Part shown: one piece after another, positions 18,812-28,044 of the stretch
Layout: each line of letters begins with the position of its first letter
Numbering within the stretch: the first letter of the stretch is position 1
Assembly (NCBI RefSeq): GCF_002153425.1
Contig: NZ_KZ119600.1
Span: forward strand, 2,112,259-2,176,258
Length of the DNA: 64,000 bases
Direction of reading: 5' to 3'
DNA from: Litchfieldia alkalitelluris
GTDB lineage: Bacteria; Bacillota; Bacilli; Bacillales; Salisediminibacteriaceae
Program-made: the position numbers and the translations under genes
The notes under the pieces: generated by a model
Told to the model about the DNA's origin: nothing
The model's input: only the letters and a program-made list of their open reading frames with translations
Database searches by the model: none

Positions 18812-19377
18812 CTTTAAGCAATACACTCATTGTACCTGAACCATTTGCAGTACTGCCCTTTTATGAAAATAAACAATTGATAAAAAAACCAGGTACATTG
18901 AATGAAACAAAGCTCACTGAGATTTGGGATGGGGAAGCTTACTTCATTCATGATATATTACATTATGAACATAAGTTGAGTGGTTATGAAATAGTAGATT
19001 TTATTCCACCATGGCATTTTGAAGGTGAGGAAATAAAAACACAAGCCATAAACTTTTGGCAGCATACTGGACTCCCAAAACTCTCTAATATGTTTCATCA
19101 AAGAGACAGAATAGGGGCTAGACCACTGATGTTAAAGCATATTGCTATATACATTCAAACCATTCACTGGATTCAAGGAAAGCCTGTATACAATCTTCAA
19201 GATTTTACAGTACAATTTGAAGACTGGAAATATAGTCCTGTAAACTTTGGAGAACGAATCTCCTTTATTCTCAAGTCTCCTGATCACTACCACTCGTTTA
19301 CGCAACTGAGTCAGTTATATGAGGAGTCAAATAAAAAATGGGCCCTATTTTTAAACAGAAGTCTACCGAAAAAATAA
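18808..19377 (+). CDS. ypoC: YpoC-family protein, function unknown
   Basis: A 189-residue soluble protein, rich in aromatic residues, without signal or membrane segment. It is called YpoC from its position (overlapping nth, next to ponA on the opposite strand) and from the pattern IPPWHFEGEE and KPVYNLQDF. No catalytic motif is visible. The gene ends in a bidirectional terminator shared with ponA. Confidence 0.75.
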   Translation: MTLSNTLIVPEPFAVLPFYENKQLIKKPGTLNETKLTEIWDGEAYFIHDILHYEHKLSGYEIVDFIPPWHFEGEEIKTQAINFWQHTGLPKLSNMFHQRDRIGARPLMLKHIAIYIQTIHWIQGKPVYNLQDFTVQFEDWKYSPVNFGERISFILKSPDHYHSFTQLSQLYEESNKKWALFLNRSLPKK

Positions 19378-19386
19378 GTATCACAT

Positions 19387-19421
19387 AAAATGAGGTTGCC
19401 CAATTGGGGCAACCTCATTTT
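19387..19421. terminator. Bidirectional terminator between ypoC and ponA
   Basis: AAATGAGGTTGCCC and GGGCAACCTCATTT pair around a short AATTG-type loop, with A-tract before and T-tract after, so it can serve both converging genes. Confidence 0.9.
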
Positions 19422-19468
19422 ACTAGATAACTTTTATAAGTTTTTTCACTTTTGATCTAAATTAATGG

Positions 19469-22093
19469 TTACTCTTCTTCAGCGGGATCTCCATCATCAT
19501 TATTGTTTTCGCCATTATCTCCACTGTCTTCATCGTTTCCATCATTAGGATCATCCGTATCTTCGTCTCCATTTTCACCTTGATCTCCATCACTAGGAGG
19601 GGTGTCACCATCATTATTATTGGTGCCATCATCTTCATCATCACCAATTAGATCATCAACTAAATCATCTATGAAGTCTTCTTCCTCTTCTTCCGGCTCT
19701 TCCACCTCTTCTTCAGGAATTCTTACAGACACAGTAGTTGGATCACTTTCTAGCTCAGCATTGTCATCAGAAACAACTGTGACACGAATGGTGTAATTAG
19801 TATCATAAGATGGATTACTTAGATTATAGGCCATACTTTTCGTTACATCGATAAGTGTATAATTGTCGTCGTTTCCATCATTTACTTCAAGCCTAAAGCT
19901 AAATTGATCTAGAAGTTCTTCTGGATAGCTCCAGCTAATATTAATTTCATGGTTTTCTTCATCATATGTTGCTTCTAAGTTACTAACTGGATCAGCATGT
20001 TCAAATTCTTCAGAGACCTCTTTTGGTTCCGTGCCCCTCACGAAATATTCATGAATGATTTCGCTTTGTGGTGTAAATTCACTAGGAAGGAGTCCTGTAG
20101 AACGTTCAATACCAACTCGCACGACAGAATCTGGTTGAACAAAATCATTAACTTCCATTCCTTCATGAGCATAGGTCATTACTTGTTTAAATAAAGCTCT
20201 TGCAATTTGGCCTTCTCCAGCATTTGTATTAATAAAACCGTCATCATGATTAGCATATCCAGTCCATACAGCTGCTGTAAGGTGAGGGGAGTAACCTGCA
20301 AACCAAGAGTCTTTTACTGTTCCAGTACTTGGTATGTCGAAGCGTTCTCGCTCAGCTTGTGTATAGTTAGAAGAACCTGTTTTACCTGCAATTGGTACAC
20401 CAGGTACACTTGCAGCAGTTCCAGTTCCAGACTGTACTACTGTCTTTAACATGTCTGTGATCATAAATGCTGTATAATCGTTCATTGCTATCACTGGTTC
20501 AGGAGTAAGGTCAATGACCGTACCGTCAGGAAACTCCACTCTCGTTACAGTATGCGGTGCATTATATTCTCCATTATTTCCAAATGCCGCATAGGCACCA
20601 GCCATTTGGAAGGATGATAAACCTTCACTAAAGCCACCAATAGAATAAGATTCTTGTATGTTTTCTAATTGAGCTCCTAAACCTAATCTCTCACCGAATG
20701 CCTTTGCCTTATCAATTCCAACTTCATTAAAAGCTTTCACAGCTGGAACATTTAAAGAGATTCTAAGGGCTTCTCTAATGGAGACAGAGCCACGATGATT
20801 TCTATCAAAATTTCGGACTTCAGTCTTTTCTCCAGTTTGATAATAGTACGGTTCATCAACGATTTGATGGTAGGTGGACCATTTAAATTCATCAACTGCT
20901 GGGCCATAATCTAAAATTGGCTTAATTGCAGAACCTGGTTGTCTGCGAGGATTCGTTGCCATATTATAAGTTAATGCACCTTCTGCAGGCTTCCTATGTC
21001 CACCTATAGCCAATACTTGCCCTGTTTGAGTATCTAGTACAGTAATTCCAGCTTGGTAATTTTCATCAGGGAATTCAAATTCTCCAGACTGCATGAGATG
21101 TTCCACATGCTCTTGTAAATCTCGATCTAAAGTAGTATAGATTTTCAAACCGCCAGTATAAATATCTGTTGAATCAATACCCTCGATACTCTCTACTTCT
21201 TTAAAGACAGTATCGATAAACGCTTGATAAGGGTTAGCTTCCCTCTCACTACGTTGTAATTGGTCTTCAATTGCTACATTTCTTGCGGCTTCTGCTTCTT
21301 CAGGAGTGATTTTTTCATATCGTTCCATTAAGCTAATAACAGTATCTCTTCGGACTTTTGCATCTTCCGGGTTTTTAAAAGGGTTAAACCTTACAGGGCG
21401 CTGCGGAATACCAGCTAATAGGGCAGCGTCTTCAATTTCAAGCTCCTCAAGCTCCTTACTAAAATAGTAGTCAGCAGCAGATTGAACTCCGTAATATCCA
21501 TCGTCAAAATAAATAACATTTAAATACATTTCTAGAATCTGATCTTTTGAAAACTTTTGTTCCAAGCGAATTGCTAAGTATTGTTCTTGTAGCTTACGAG
21601 ATACTGTCTTTTCAGAGGATAAAAACAAGTTTTTTACAACTTGCTGTGTAATGGTACTAGCACCCTCTGCACCAAAACCTCCAGTGATGTTCGCTACGAC
21701 TGCACCACCAATTCTTCGCATGTCCAAACCGAAATGATCGTAAAAGCGGATATCCTCTACGGCAATAACGGCATTCTTTAAGACGTCTGGGACATCATTA
21801 ATATTCACAGACCTCCGATTTTCATGTGCTTGCAGTGTTGTGACAAGTTCCGTATCACGATCATATATTTCTGGGTTATTTGCCAGCGTTAGCTTATCAG
21901 GGTCTAGTTCAGGTGCATCGCGAATGATACTGAATACAGTAATTCCCCCAATTAGCATCATTACGAGTGCAATAATTCCAAATGCAATTAAAATCTTTTT
22001 GAATCGTTTTTTAAAGGTACTTTTATCTTTTTTATGTGATTTTTGTTTTTGTTTTTGTTGTTTTCGTTCTTGTCTAGTACGATATTCAGACAT
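19469..22093 (-). CDS. ponA: Class A penicillin-binding protein 1 (glycosyltransferase/transpeptidase)
   Basis: PonA polymerises and cross-links peptidoglycan. The 874-residue protein has a basic cytosolic N-terminus, one membrane anchor (IALVMMLIGGITVFSII), a GT51 domain (AVEDIRFYDHFGLD; EGASTITQQVVKNL), a transpeptidase domain with SAIK (Ser388 to Lys391), SLN and KTGSSNYT, a fibronectin-III-like domain (VSNLEATYDEENHEINISW), and an acidic, Asn/Gly-rich tail of about 80 residues. ATG 22093 has GAAAGGAAG 7 bases upstream; the frame runs 8 codons further but without a better site. recU lies just upstream on the same strand, as in B. subtilis. Confidence 0.95.
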   Translation of the reverse strand: MSEYRTRQERKQQKQKQKSHKKDKSTFKKRFKKILIAFGIIALVMMLIGGITVFSIIRDAPELDPDKLTLANNPEIYDRDTELVTTLQAHENRRSVNINDVPDVLKNAVIAVEDIRFYDHFGLDMRRIGGAVVANITGGFGAEGASTITQQVVKNLFLSSEKTVSRKLQEQYLAIRLEQKFSKDQILEMYLNVIYFDDGYYGVQSAADYYFSKELEELEIEDAALLAGIPQRPVRFNPFKNPEDAKVRRDTVISLMERYEKITPEEAEAARNVAIEDQLQRSEREANPYQAFIDTVFKEVESIEGIDSTDIYTGGLKIYTTLDRDLQEHVEHLMQSGEFEFPDENYQAGITVLDTQTGQVLAIGGHRKPAEGALTYNMATNPRRQPGSAIKPILDYGPAVDEFKWSTYHQIVDEPYYYQTGEKTEVRNFDRNHRGSVSIREALRISLNVPAVKAFNEVGIDKAKAFGERLGLGAQLENIQESYSIGGFSEGLSSFQMAGAYAAFGNNGEYNAPHTVTRVEFPDGTVIDLTPEPVIAMNDYTAFMITDMLKTVVQSGTGTAASVPGVPIAGKTGSSNYTQAERERFDIPSTGTVKDSWFAGYSPHLTAAVWTGYANHDDGFINTNAGEGQIARALFKQVMTYAHEGMEVNDFVQPDSVVRVGIERSTGLLPSEFTPQSEIIHEYFVRGTEPKEVSEEFEHADPVSNLEATYDEENHEINISWSYPEELLDQFSFRLEVNDGNDDNYTLIDVTKSMAYNLSNPSYDTNYTIRVTVVSDDNAELESDPTTVSVRIPEEEVEEPEEEEEDFIDDLVDDLIGDDEDDGTNNNDGDTPPSDGDQGENGDEDTDDPNDGNDEDSGDNGENNNDDGDPAEEE

Positions 22094-22133
22094 TTTGCAT
22101 CTTCCTTTCAGATACAATGTTTTGTAATTGTAA

Positions 22134-22733
22134 TTAAATTATTTTATCAATGATTTTAAGATAGTCAACTCTAGGGTGGAAACCTAACTCAATTTTTGTT
22201 CCAAATGATTCAATATCTTTTTTCGGAATAGACTTCCGATTTATGTCTTTATTTTCTACGTATGAAAATAAATCTTTTGAGAATACTAAGTACAATTCAT
22301 CGACTAAAGTAAAGCGTAACAGGGCAAAGGAGATACCGCCTTGTTGAACTACTTGTTTCATATGTGATATTTGATGATCATGGAAATTTTTAAGTGGAAA
22401 ACTTGTCTTATTTTTCGTTTCCTTTGCTTCAAAGTCAATATATTTGCCTTTATATACACCATTGTAATCAGTAGTTGACGGTTTTTTAAAGTAGGCTTCC
22501 GTAACGACTGCAGCACTTCTGGCTGGATAATGAACATTAACTATTTGTAATGGTGTAGGCTTTTTATGAATGACAGCAATATTGTGGGCTAAATAATATT
22601 CATTTGTTTCGTTAATATCCTCCTCTAGGGTCATCCCCCGATTACTGAATCTTTCATCCTTTTTGACGTTTTTAGAAGCGGATGGGCTTCGTTTTTGAAC
22701 AAACTTTTTTCCGTTTGGATATCGAAACGTCAT
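22134..22733 (-). CDS. recU: Holliday junction resolvase RecU
   Basis: RecU cuts Holliday junctions and modulates RecA in Firmicutes. The 199-residue protein contains the nuclease core [20 protein letters not shown], with the D-x-EAK metal/catalytic motif, and the flanking [11 protein letters not shown] block. The N-terminal basic arm (PNGKKFV) is also typical. It lies 40 bases upstream of ponA on the same strand, probably co-transcribed. Confidence 0.95.
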   Translation of the reverse strand: MTFRYPNGKKFVQKRSPSASKNVKKDERFSNRGMTLEEDINETNEYYLAHNIAVIHKKPTPLQIVNVHYPARSAAVVTEAYFKKPSTTDYNGVYKGKYIDFEAKETKNKTSFPLKNFHDHQISHMKQVVQQGGISFALLRFTLVDELYLVFSKDLFSYVENKDINRKSIPKKDIESFGTKIELGFHPRVDYLKIIDKII

Positions 22734-22907
22734 AATTTCAATTCACTTCCCTTTTAAAAACAATCAATAAATACTATGAATCCATCACTATATCATATCA
22801 TATTCAGCAAATCTAATCACTTATTCAGATAGGAGGCAGTAAAAATTAGGACAATAAATCTACATAAGTACTTAGAGAAAATAAGAATAGACACAAGAAA
22901 GGGAAAT

Positions 22908-23804
22908 TTGGACAATATTTCACGTACCGTATATTATCAGAACTATTATAGAAAGAACAAAGAAGTTAGTTGGGCATATTTAGCTAGTATGGTATCAAGA
23001 AATGCTGGGTGGAGCATGACCGACCTCTTTAGTAAACCATTCTGCACACTTTTACCGAAAGAGAAACGTCATCATTTATTTATTACATATGAACGGGCAA
23101 ATTGGTTTATATTTTCAGATGCTTTTCCTCAATTAAAAATATATGAATTATCAAAAAAAGTAGGTGAACCACTGTTCCATTTAATGGAGGAGTTTGATGT
23201 ATCGCAATGGATGATACATGAGTGGAGTATATTTTGGGAAACAGGGGATTTAACAAGGTTATTACATGCATTAATTGTAAACGAACAGCACCTCATTCAA
23301 GAGCCTGTTATAGAATCTCCATTTTTTTATAAAAAGGTCTTTCATGAATTGGACTATGTTTTGCAAGAGAAGATGCATTTTAGTGCAGTTTTATTACCAA
23401 CGATCAAAGGAAAATTATATGGCATTTCTATAAAGAATTTTTTAGACGTAAATGGGAGGATTGAACTAGGAAAGAAATTAGGTTGGATTTTGCTTGAGTC
23501 TCCTGAAAAAAAACAAATCAATGCATTTTTCGAGAATCAAGCTCACACAGGTTCCAGAAAAGATTATCAGCTATGGCAAAAGGGTTTATTCCCCCATACA
23601 CCACCATTGAGATTAGTTTATCCATATGTTTATCATGAGGATAATAAAAGGGAGGATTGGTCCCAAATCAAACGCTATAAACCCAATAAATCTTTATCTA
23701 AAGCATGGAACCCCCCAAAAAAATATGATCTCTCTTATTGGTATAGAAAAAAACAGCTTCAAATTTCAGTAGCTGCTGGATTAAAGGGTCTTTTAATACC
23801 ATAA
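22908..23804 (+). CDS. yppC: YppC-like DUF2515 protein, start possibly AUU at 22845
   Basis: The protein has the DUF2515 hallmark NISRTVYYQNYYRKNK followed by WAYLASMVSRNAGWSMTDL, and lies divergent from recU like B. subtilis yppC. Function unknown. The first conventional start is TTG 22908 (298 residues), whose ribosome site AAAGGGA is only 3 bases away. However, the frame is open upstream, and AGGAGG (22831-22836) lies 8 bases before an in-frame ATT at 22845. Starting there adds 21 residues (beginning IRTINLHKYLEKI) of the kind I remember at the family's N-terminus. Coordinates use the conservative TTG. Confidence 0.8.
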   Translation: MDNISRTVYYQNYYRKNKEVSWAYLASMVSRNAGWSMTDLFSKPFCTLLPKEKRHHLFITYERANWFIFSDAFPQLKIYELSKKVGEPLFHLMEEFDVSQWMIHEWSIFWETGDLTRLLHALIVNEQHLIQEPVIESPFFYKKVFHELDYVLQEKMHFSAVLLPTIKGKLYGISIKNFLDVNGRIELGKKLGWILLESPEKKQINAFFENQAHTGSRKDYQLWQKGLFPHTPPLRLVYPYVYHEDNKREDWSQIKRYKPNKSLSKAWNPPKKYDLSYWYRKKQLQISVAAGLKGLLIP

Positions 23805-23828
23805 TAGTTAATGACATAAATTAAAAAT

Positions 23829-23893
23829 GACGGGAGGAAGGTGAGGCAATTGAGCGAAATCTCAGTTGGCCACACCTTTTCCTTTATTCCCGT
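23829..23893 (-). terminator. Hairpin terminator of sspM
   Basis: A long imperfect stem pairs CGGGA...AAGGTGAGGCAATTGAG with CTCAGTTGGCCACACCTT...TCCCG. Read on the minus strand it is followed by TCATTTTTAA, so it fits as the terminator of the small minus-strand gene sspM, and may also stop yppC transcripts. Confidence 0.6.
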
Positions 23894-23909
23894 AATAAAT
23901 GATTACCTA

Positions 23910-24029
23910 TTATTCTGCAGGACGGTTTGGTCCACCTAATTTTTTGTCTAAGTTTTCAGGCTTGTTTTCGCGTGATTTTCCCGGTTGCTCTGCTGTTTTA
24001 CTAGGCTTGTTAAATTTGTTTTTATCCAA
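23910..24029 (-). CDS. sspM: Small acid-soluble spore protein M-like
   Basis: A 39-codon gene on the minus strand with TTG start, after the ribosome site AGGGGGTGA. The product is polar and basic and ends LDKKLGGPNRPAE; B. subtilis SspM, as I recall it, ends with the nearly identical LDKKLGGPNRPST and lies at the same place between yppC and yppD. SspM is a minor spore-core protein made in the forespore. An in-frame GTG three codons upstream is an alternative start. Confidence 0.85.
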   Translation of the reverse strand: MDKNKFNKPSKTAEQPGKSRENKPENLDKKLGGPNRPAE

Positions 24030-24215
24030 CAGGTTCACCCCCTTTTAACAACATTAGTTTTTCCTGGCTAGATGGAATTATGTCTAAAACCCATTACATA
24101 TTTTGAAGATTAAAGCTATCTTTGACGAATCTAAACTAGTTTTGTCAAGGGTAGAGGAGGTTTTCTAGAGCTTGAAGAATGTATTTTTTACAGAACTAAA
24201 GAGGGGGAAAAGACG

Positions 24216-24467
24216 ATGGCAATTGGAAATGAGCAATTAAAGGGGAAGATGGTTTCATCTTATCAACTAGATCAAAGGTTTAATGAACTACTTGTTCAAA
24301 TTGAATCACTAGACAGGAAATTGAAATTAAAAAATGTAAAGATAGAAGAAGTAAATGCTACACATAATCAAATGCTTGCATTCTGTGATTCATTGGATGA
24401 ATTTGATATGGAGTTAAATAATATGGAGCATAATTTAAAATTAAGAGCAGCTACACTAACGAAATGA
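24216..24467 (+). CDS. yppD: YppD-like small helical protein
   Basis: An 83-residue helical, possibly coiled-coil, protein (repeated Leu/Ile heptads between residues 20 and 75). AAAGAGGGGGAAAAGACG precedes the ATG. Sequence alone tells little; the name yppD is from position after sspM and before a DUF1798 gene, as in B. subtilis. Function unknown. Confidence 0.65.
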   Translation: MAIGNEQLKGKMVSSYQLDQRFNELLVQIESLDRKLKLKNVKIEEVNATHNQMLAFCDSLDEFDMELNNMEHNLKLRAATLTK

Positions 24468-24531
24468 TTAGGGTTTAATATTATCAACTGAATTTAATTT
24501 AATGTTATACTCTTTGCAAGAGGTGTTTATT

Positions 24532-24900
24532 TTGACAGAATTAGATATGAAGCGATTAAAAGACTTGACTAATTTATTACTTCAGAAAAATCATGATGCA
24601 TTGGGACATTTTAAAGTTTATCGACTAGATGGGGAAAGTACAGCTGATTTTGAGGGAAAGATACTCCCATTTGCCAATGAGGTGAAAGTTAATGCTGATG
24701 AATGGATTGAGTTAGCGATACAATACATTCGTAAGGAGAAGCCTAAATATGTTCATGAGAATCAGATTGAGGATGTACATGAAAATATTTTGATTCAATC
24801 TGTCACCTGTTTTCAAAAAGATACAAAAAAGAAACGATTTCTAGAGCAAAATAAATCCATTGAATATACTTTAAATGCCTTGGATCGTGAATTAGAGTAA
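24532..24900 (+). CDS. yppE: YppE-like DUF1798 protein
   Basis: A 122-residue soluble helical protein with the DUF1798 pattern DWIEL-like WIELAIQYIRKEKPKYVHENQI. Its function is unknown. I start at TTG 24532, which has GAGGTG with a 6-base spacer; the upstream ATG 24502 sits inside a possible -10 element (TTATACT) and lacks a ribosome site. It follows yppD in the same order as in B. subtilis. Confidence 0.75.
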   Translation: MTELDMKRLKDLTNLLLQKNHDALGHFKVYRLDGESTADFEGKILPFANEVKVNADEWIELAIQYIRKEKPKYVHENQIEDVHENILIQSVTCFQKDTKKKRFLEQNKSIEYTLNALDRELE

Positions 24901-24936
24901 GAGCTAGCCTATTTGATAAGGATAGAGGAGTAAAAA

Positions 24937-25380
24937 ATGAAAAAGTTGATAATATTGCCTATTCTCTTTTTACTGTTAACGGCATGCAATGATGAGGTTG
25001 AATGGAAAATGTTAGACGATGGAGCTCAGCTTGAAAGTATCTCTGAGTTTATGATGGATTACTTTGAAGGGTGGAGTGAAAGTCTTACATCAAGTTTTTC
25101 CATAATGGAAAATTACTTTGTACCTAATAGTCACGTTTTTCATATGCAAAGACGTCATCATCAGCAACTTATATCAGAGAGAAAAGTAGAATATTTTGTT
25201 GAAGCTATCGATCCAGTCGTTGAGTATAACGATCATGAAGAATTCAGGCTCACTTGGATTGAAACAATTGAAATACATCAAGGTGAGGAGACAATGAAAG
25301 AAGAACGTCAAAGAGCCTACTATATATCTGAAGGGCGACAAGGTTATAGAATTACAAAAATTGAACGTCTAGATGATTAG
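24937..25380 (+). CDS. Small lipoprotein of unknown function
   Basis: The N-terminus is a lipoprotein signal (KKLIILPILFLLLTAC) with lipobox LTAC and lipidation at Cys17. The mature part is about 130 residues, rich in Glu, His and Met, with a C-terminal beta-rich stretch (EFRLTWIETIEIHQGEE). AGGATAGAGGAG precedes the ATG. It may be co-transcribed with yppE, 36 bases upstream, and ends before a strong hairpin. I do not recognise the family. Confidence 0.75.
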   Translation: MKKLIILPILFLLLTACNDEVEWKMLDDGAQLESISEFMMDYFEGWSESLTSSFSIMENYFVPNSHVFHMQRRHHQQLISERKVEYFVEAIDPVVEYNDHEEFRLTWIETIEIHQGEETMKEERQRAYYISEGRQGYRITKIERLDD

Positions 25381-25392
25381 CGGTTATATATA

Positions 25393-25431
25393 AAGGGGCT
25401 GCCCAAAAGTGTGACTTTAGGGCAGCCTCTA
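25393..25431. terminator. Hairpin terminator between convergent genes
   Basis: AGGGGCTGCCC and GGGCAGCCTCT form an 11-bp stem between the lipoprotein gene and the minus-strand CBS gene; likely usable from both sides. Confidence 0.75.
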
Positions 25432-25549
25432 TTACTTATTCGCGGTAAATATTTATAAGGTATTCGACCCGCTCTAGGCGGAAGCTAACATGGAACAGAT
25501 CTATTAACAAATGGATTTAAAGGTACATATTCCAGAAAAAATTCTGCTG

Positions 25550-26179
25550 CTAAATTTTCTCAACGTCAAACACTCTGAAACCTTCTGACTCTAAATGTTT
25601 GATGATTTTATCCAATGTCGTTTTATCTATTTTGCTTGGCAATGTAACAATCACACGGCGGAAAAATGTACTCTCGTTATCCAAAGTCAACATACTTTGA
25701 ATACTAGTGAATTTTTTTAAAGAAGACACAATAGTACTCAATGCACCTTGATACTCATGTGTAGAGATCGTAAGAGTATAACTACCTGTTTTTATTCCCC
25801 AGGAGTCTTCAAGAATGGACATCACATTTGCATGAGTAAGTATCCCTGAGAATTCACCATTCTCTGATAAAACTGCTAAGTAAGGGTACTTTTTGATATT
25901 TGAAAAAACTCGGAAGAAGGACGCTTGTTCGTCAATATAGACATTTTCATCATCCTTTAATTTCATTACTGAGTCATCCCATGTAAGAGCTTCTTGAACA
26001 ATAGCACGATAAATATCCTGTGTATATATGTTGCCTAAGAACTTTGTTTTTGTTTCATTAAGAATTGGAATACAACGATAGCCACTTTCTTCTAATTCCT
26101 CTAGTGCTTCCCTAACGGTATATGTTTCTAAAACATGTGCGACATTTTCTTTTTGTATGATATTATATTTTATTTTCAT
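25550..26179 (-). CDS. CBS-pair plus ACT-like domain protein (CbpA-like)
   Basis: The 209-residue cytosolic protein has two CBS motifs (residues about 8-60 and 75-130, the second including ENGEFSGILTHANVMSIL) and a C-terminal ACT-like domain (about 140-207). This architecture is shared by AcuB and by c-di-AMP-binding CbpA proteins; the opening KYNIIQKENVAHV and the GIKTGSYTLTI linker remind me more of CbpA. Ligand binding cannot be decided from sequence. GGGAGTGGGAGT precedes the ATG. Confidence 0.7.
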   Translation of the reverse strand: MKIKYNIIQKENVAHVLETYTVREALEELEESGYRCIPILNETKTKFLGNIYTQDIYRAIVQEALTWDDSVMKLKDDENVYIDEQASFFRVFSNIKKYPYLAVLSENGEFSGILTHANVMSILEDSWGIKTGSYTLTISTHEYQGALSTIVSSLKKFTSIQSMLTLDNESTFFRRVIVTLPSKIDKTTLDKIIKHLESEGFRVFDVEKI

Positions 26180-26427
26180 ACTCCCACTCCCTTCATTTAA
26201 ACAGGTTAATTTAATTATAAACGAAAATATTCAGAATAAAAGTAAGATTTTAGAAACTTTTACCGATAATTAACTAATTTTTAATAATATGAATCCGTGA
26301 TAAGAGGTGTTGATATGCCCTCCACCAGCTACCCACTATAGATATGGATGTTTATCCAAAAATTTCGAGTGCGAGTTTGGCATAAATGAATGTAAAAATG
26401 CTTAACTTAAGTCTTGAGGTGATGAAA

Positions 26428-26688
26428 TTGACTAATTCCAATTACTTGCAAGGGGCAGTTCAAGAGATAGAACATATTATGTCTAACGCTGAAGAACAGC
26501 TCAATGATTCTAAGCGAATTCAACCTGGAGATGCAGAGGCTTTCACTCAAGCTCAAGTTCAGCTAGAACAAGCAAATATGGAATTAGAAAAAATGTTACT
26601 GAGTTCAAATGCTGAACAGAGAGATCAGCTCACTCGGTTACAACAACAGGTTCATCAGCTCCAAAATCGTATGATTTTAGGTTTGTAA
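26428..26688 (+). CDS. DUF2524-like coiled-coil protein (YtzC-like)
   Basis: An 86-residue helical protein rich in Gln and Glu (QVQLEQANMELEKMLLSSNA, then QLTRLQQQVHQLQNRM), likely a coiled coil. I start at TTG 26428 because GAGGTG lies exactly 6 bases before it; ATG 26422 abuts that site. It resembles DUF2524/YtzC proteins of Bacillus, of unknown function. A terminator follows. Confidence 0.65.
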   Translation: MTNSNYLQGAVQEIEHIMSNAEEQLNDSKRIQPGDAEAFTQAQVQLEQANMELEKMLLSSNAEQRDQLTRLQQQVHQLQNRMILGL

Positions 26689-26704
26689 AAGATTTTTTAA
26701 TACA

Positions 26705-26752
26705 AACAGCTCCTCTAATAGGTCTTTTTGGCCATTGGTGGAGCTGTTTTTT
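26705..26752 (+). terminator. Intrinsic terminator
   Basis: AACAGCTCC and GGAGCTGTT pair with a 26-base loop, followed by TTTT, just after the DUF2524-like gene. Confidence 0.8.
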
Positions 26753-26812
26753 AATGATTTGAAATTATATTTGATGCTATAATAGTTTCTAAGAAGAGAG
26801 GGGGAATTTTTT

Positions 26813-27388
26813 ATGAAAGCTTTAGTTGTAATAGACTATACGAATGATTTTGTTGCAGATGATGGAAGATTGACTTGTGGAGTTAGGGGACAATCCATCG
26901 AAACAAGAATTACTCAAATCACGAAGGAATTTATGGAAAATAGAGATTTCGTAGTTTTTGCAGTAGATGTTCATGACGAAAATGACCTGTACCATCCTGA
27001 AACCAAGCTATTTCCACCCCATAATATTAGGGGAACAAAAGGGAGAAAGCTTTATGGTCAGTTAGGAACTTTCTTAGAGGAAGCAGTACAGGAAGACCTA
27101 TCATTTGAATGGATGGATAAAACAAGATATAGCGCATTCGCTGGAACTGACTTAGAGCTTAAATTAAGAGAGCGTGGAATAAAAGAATTACATCTTGTTG
27201 GCGTATGTACGGATATATGTGTTTTACACACAGCTGTAGATGCTTACAATAAAGGATTTTCTATTGTAGTTCATGGGGACGCTGTTGAAAGTTTTAATCC
27301 TGCTGGTCACGAATGGGCGCTAGGACACTTTTCAGGTACCCTTGGGGCGACTGTACTTTTGGATGGAAAGTCTTTAGAATTTAAATAA
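26813..27388 (+). CDS. pncA: Nicotinamidase
   Basis: This isochorismatase-fold hydrolase should deaminate nicotinamide to nicotinate for NAD salvage. The triad is visible: Asp8 (VVIDYTNDF), Lys in MDKTRYSAF, and Cys in GVCTDICVLHTAVDAYNKGF. The protein is very close in pattern to B. subtilis YueJ/PncA and has its length (191 residues). AAGAGAGGGGGAA precedes the ATG, and it has its own terminator-bounded unit. Confidence 0.88.
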   Translation: MKALVVIDYTNDFVADDGRLTCGVRGQSIETRITQITKEFMENRDFVVFAVDVHDENDLYHPETKLFPPHNIRGTKGRKLYGQLGTFLEEAVQEDLSFEWMDKTRYSAFAGTDLELKLRERGIKELHLVGVCTDICVLHTAVDAYNKGFSIVVHGDAVESFNPAGHEWALGHFSGTLGATVLLDGKSLEFK

Positions 27389-27474
27389 ATGATGTCATTA
27401 GGTGAAATATAATTATTAAAATTGTATATGTCTTATCCTCTTGTTAAGAATGATTTATAAAGAGGTGAAGACAT

Positions 27475-27774
27475 GTGTCAATTATTATAATCATATCGAG
27501 TGTTATAATTCCAATATTAATGGTGTTATTACAAAGGAAATGGGGAAGGTTGTGTCTTATTTATCACATCATTGCCCTCCTATCCATACTTATCTTCGGA
27601 AATATAGCTGCAATAGCTATTTATAGTATTTTAAGGGATAACACGGTTTTCATGACTAATATACACGGGATTTTCCTTAATCCATTTTTCCTTATCTCAG
27701 GAGTATACATTGGTATATACATCGTTTACTTTGTTATGAAAGCAATTAGTATTAGTTGGAAACAGCAAATATGA
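27475..27774 (+). CDS. Small integral membrane protein, unknown
   Basis: A 99-residue protein with three hydrophobic segments (about 2-18, 30-51 and 66-88) and few charges. GTG 27475 has AAAGAGGTGAAG 4-5 bases before it; an ATG two bases earlier is out of frame and stops at once. I do not recognise the family. It stands alone between the nicotinamidase gene and a terminator. Confidence 0.65.
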   Translation: MSIIIIISSVIIPILMVLLQRKWGRLCLIYHIIALLSILIFGNIAAIAIYSILRDNTVFMTNIHGIFLNPFFLISGVYIGIYIVYFVMKAISISWKQQI

Positions 27775-27816
27775 ATCATTCATTCATATAACAACTTGTA
27801 GAGTCGTTTTTAAAAG

Positions 27817-27847
27817 CTTGGGGGAGTCTTTTCCCTCAGGTTTTTTC
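27817..27847 (+). terminator. Intrinsic terminator
   Basis: CTTGGGGGA and TCCCTCAGG form a 9-bp stem including G-T pairs, followed by TTTTTTC. Confidence 0.75.
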
Positions 27848-28044
27848 TTTTTTATTGGGGTTTCATTAACTTTGTGAAAAAAGTTCATAATGTGTTAATA
27901 ATATAGATGAGAATTAGGTGGATAAATCACTTATGATAGAGGTAGATAATAACGCTTCTTCAGAAAAGCAACTTTCTTGTGGAATAGGGTTTGGAAGCAC
28001 TATTTGCTTTTTTATATAACTCTGTAGAAGAAGGTGTGGTAAAA

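Noticed and set aside
27932..28018. 28-codon frame before the SLC13-type gene
   Set aside because: Ribosome site is poorly spaced and the peptide has no recognisable feature; probably chance.
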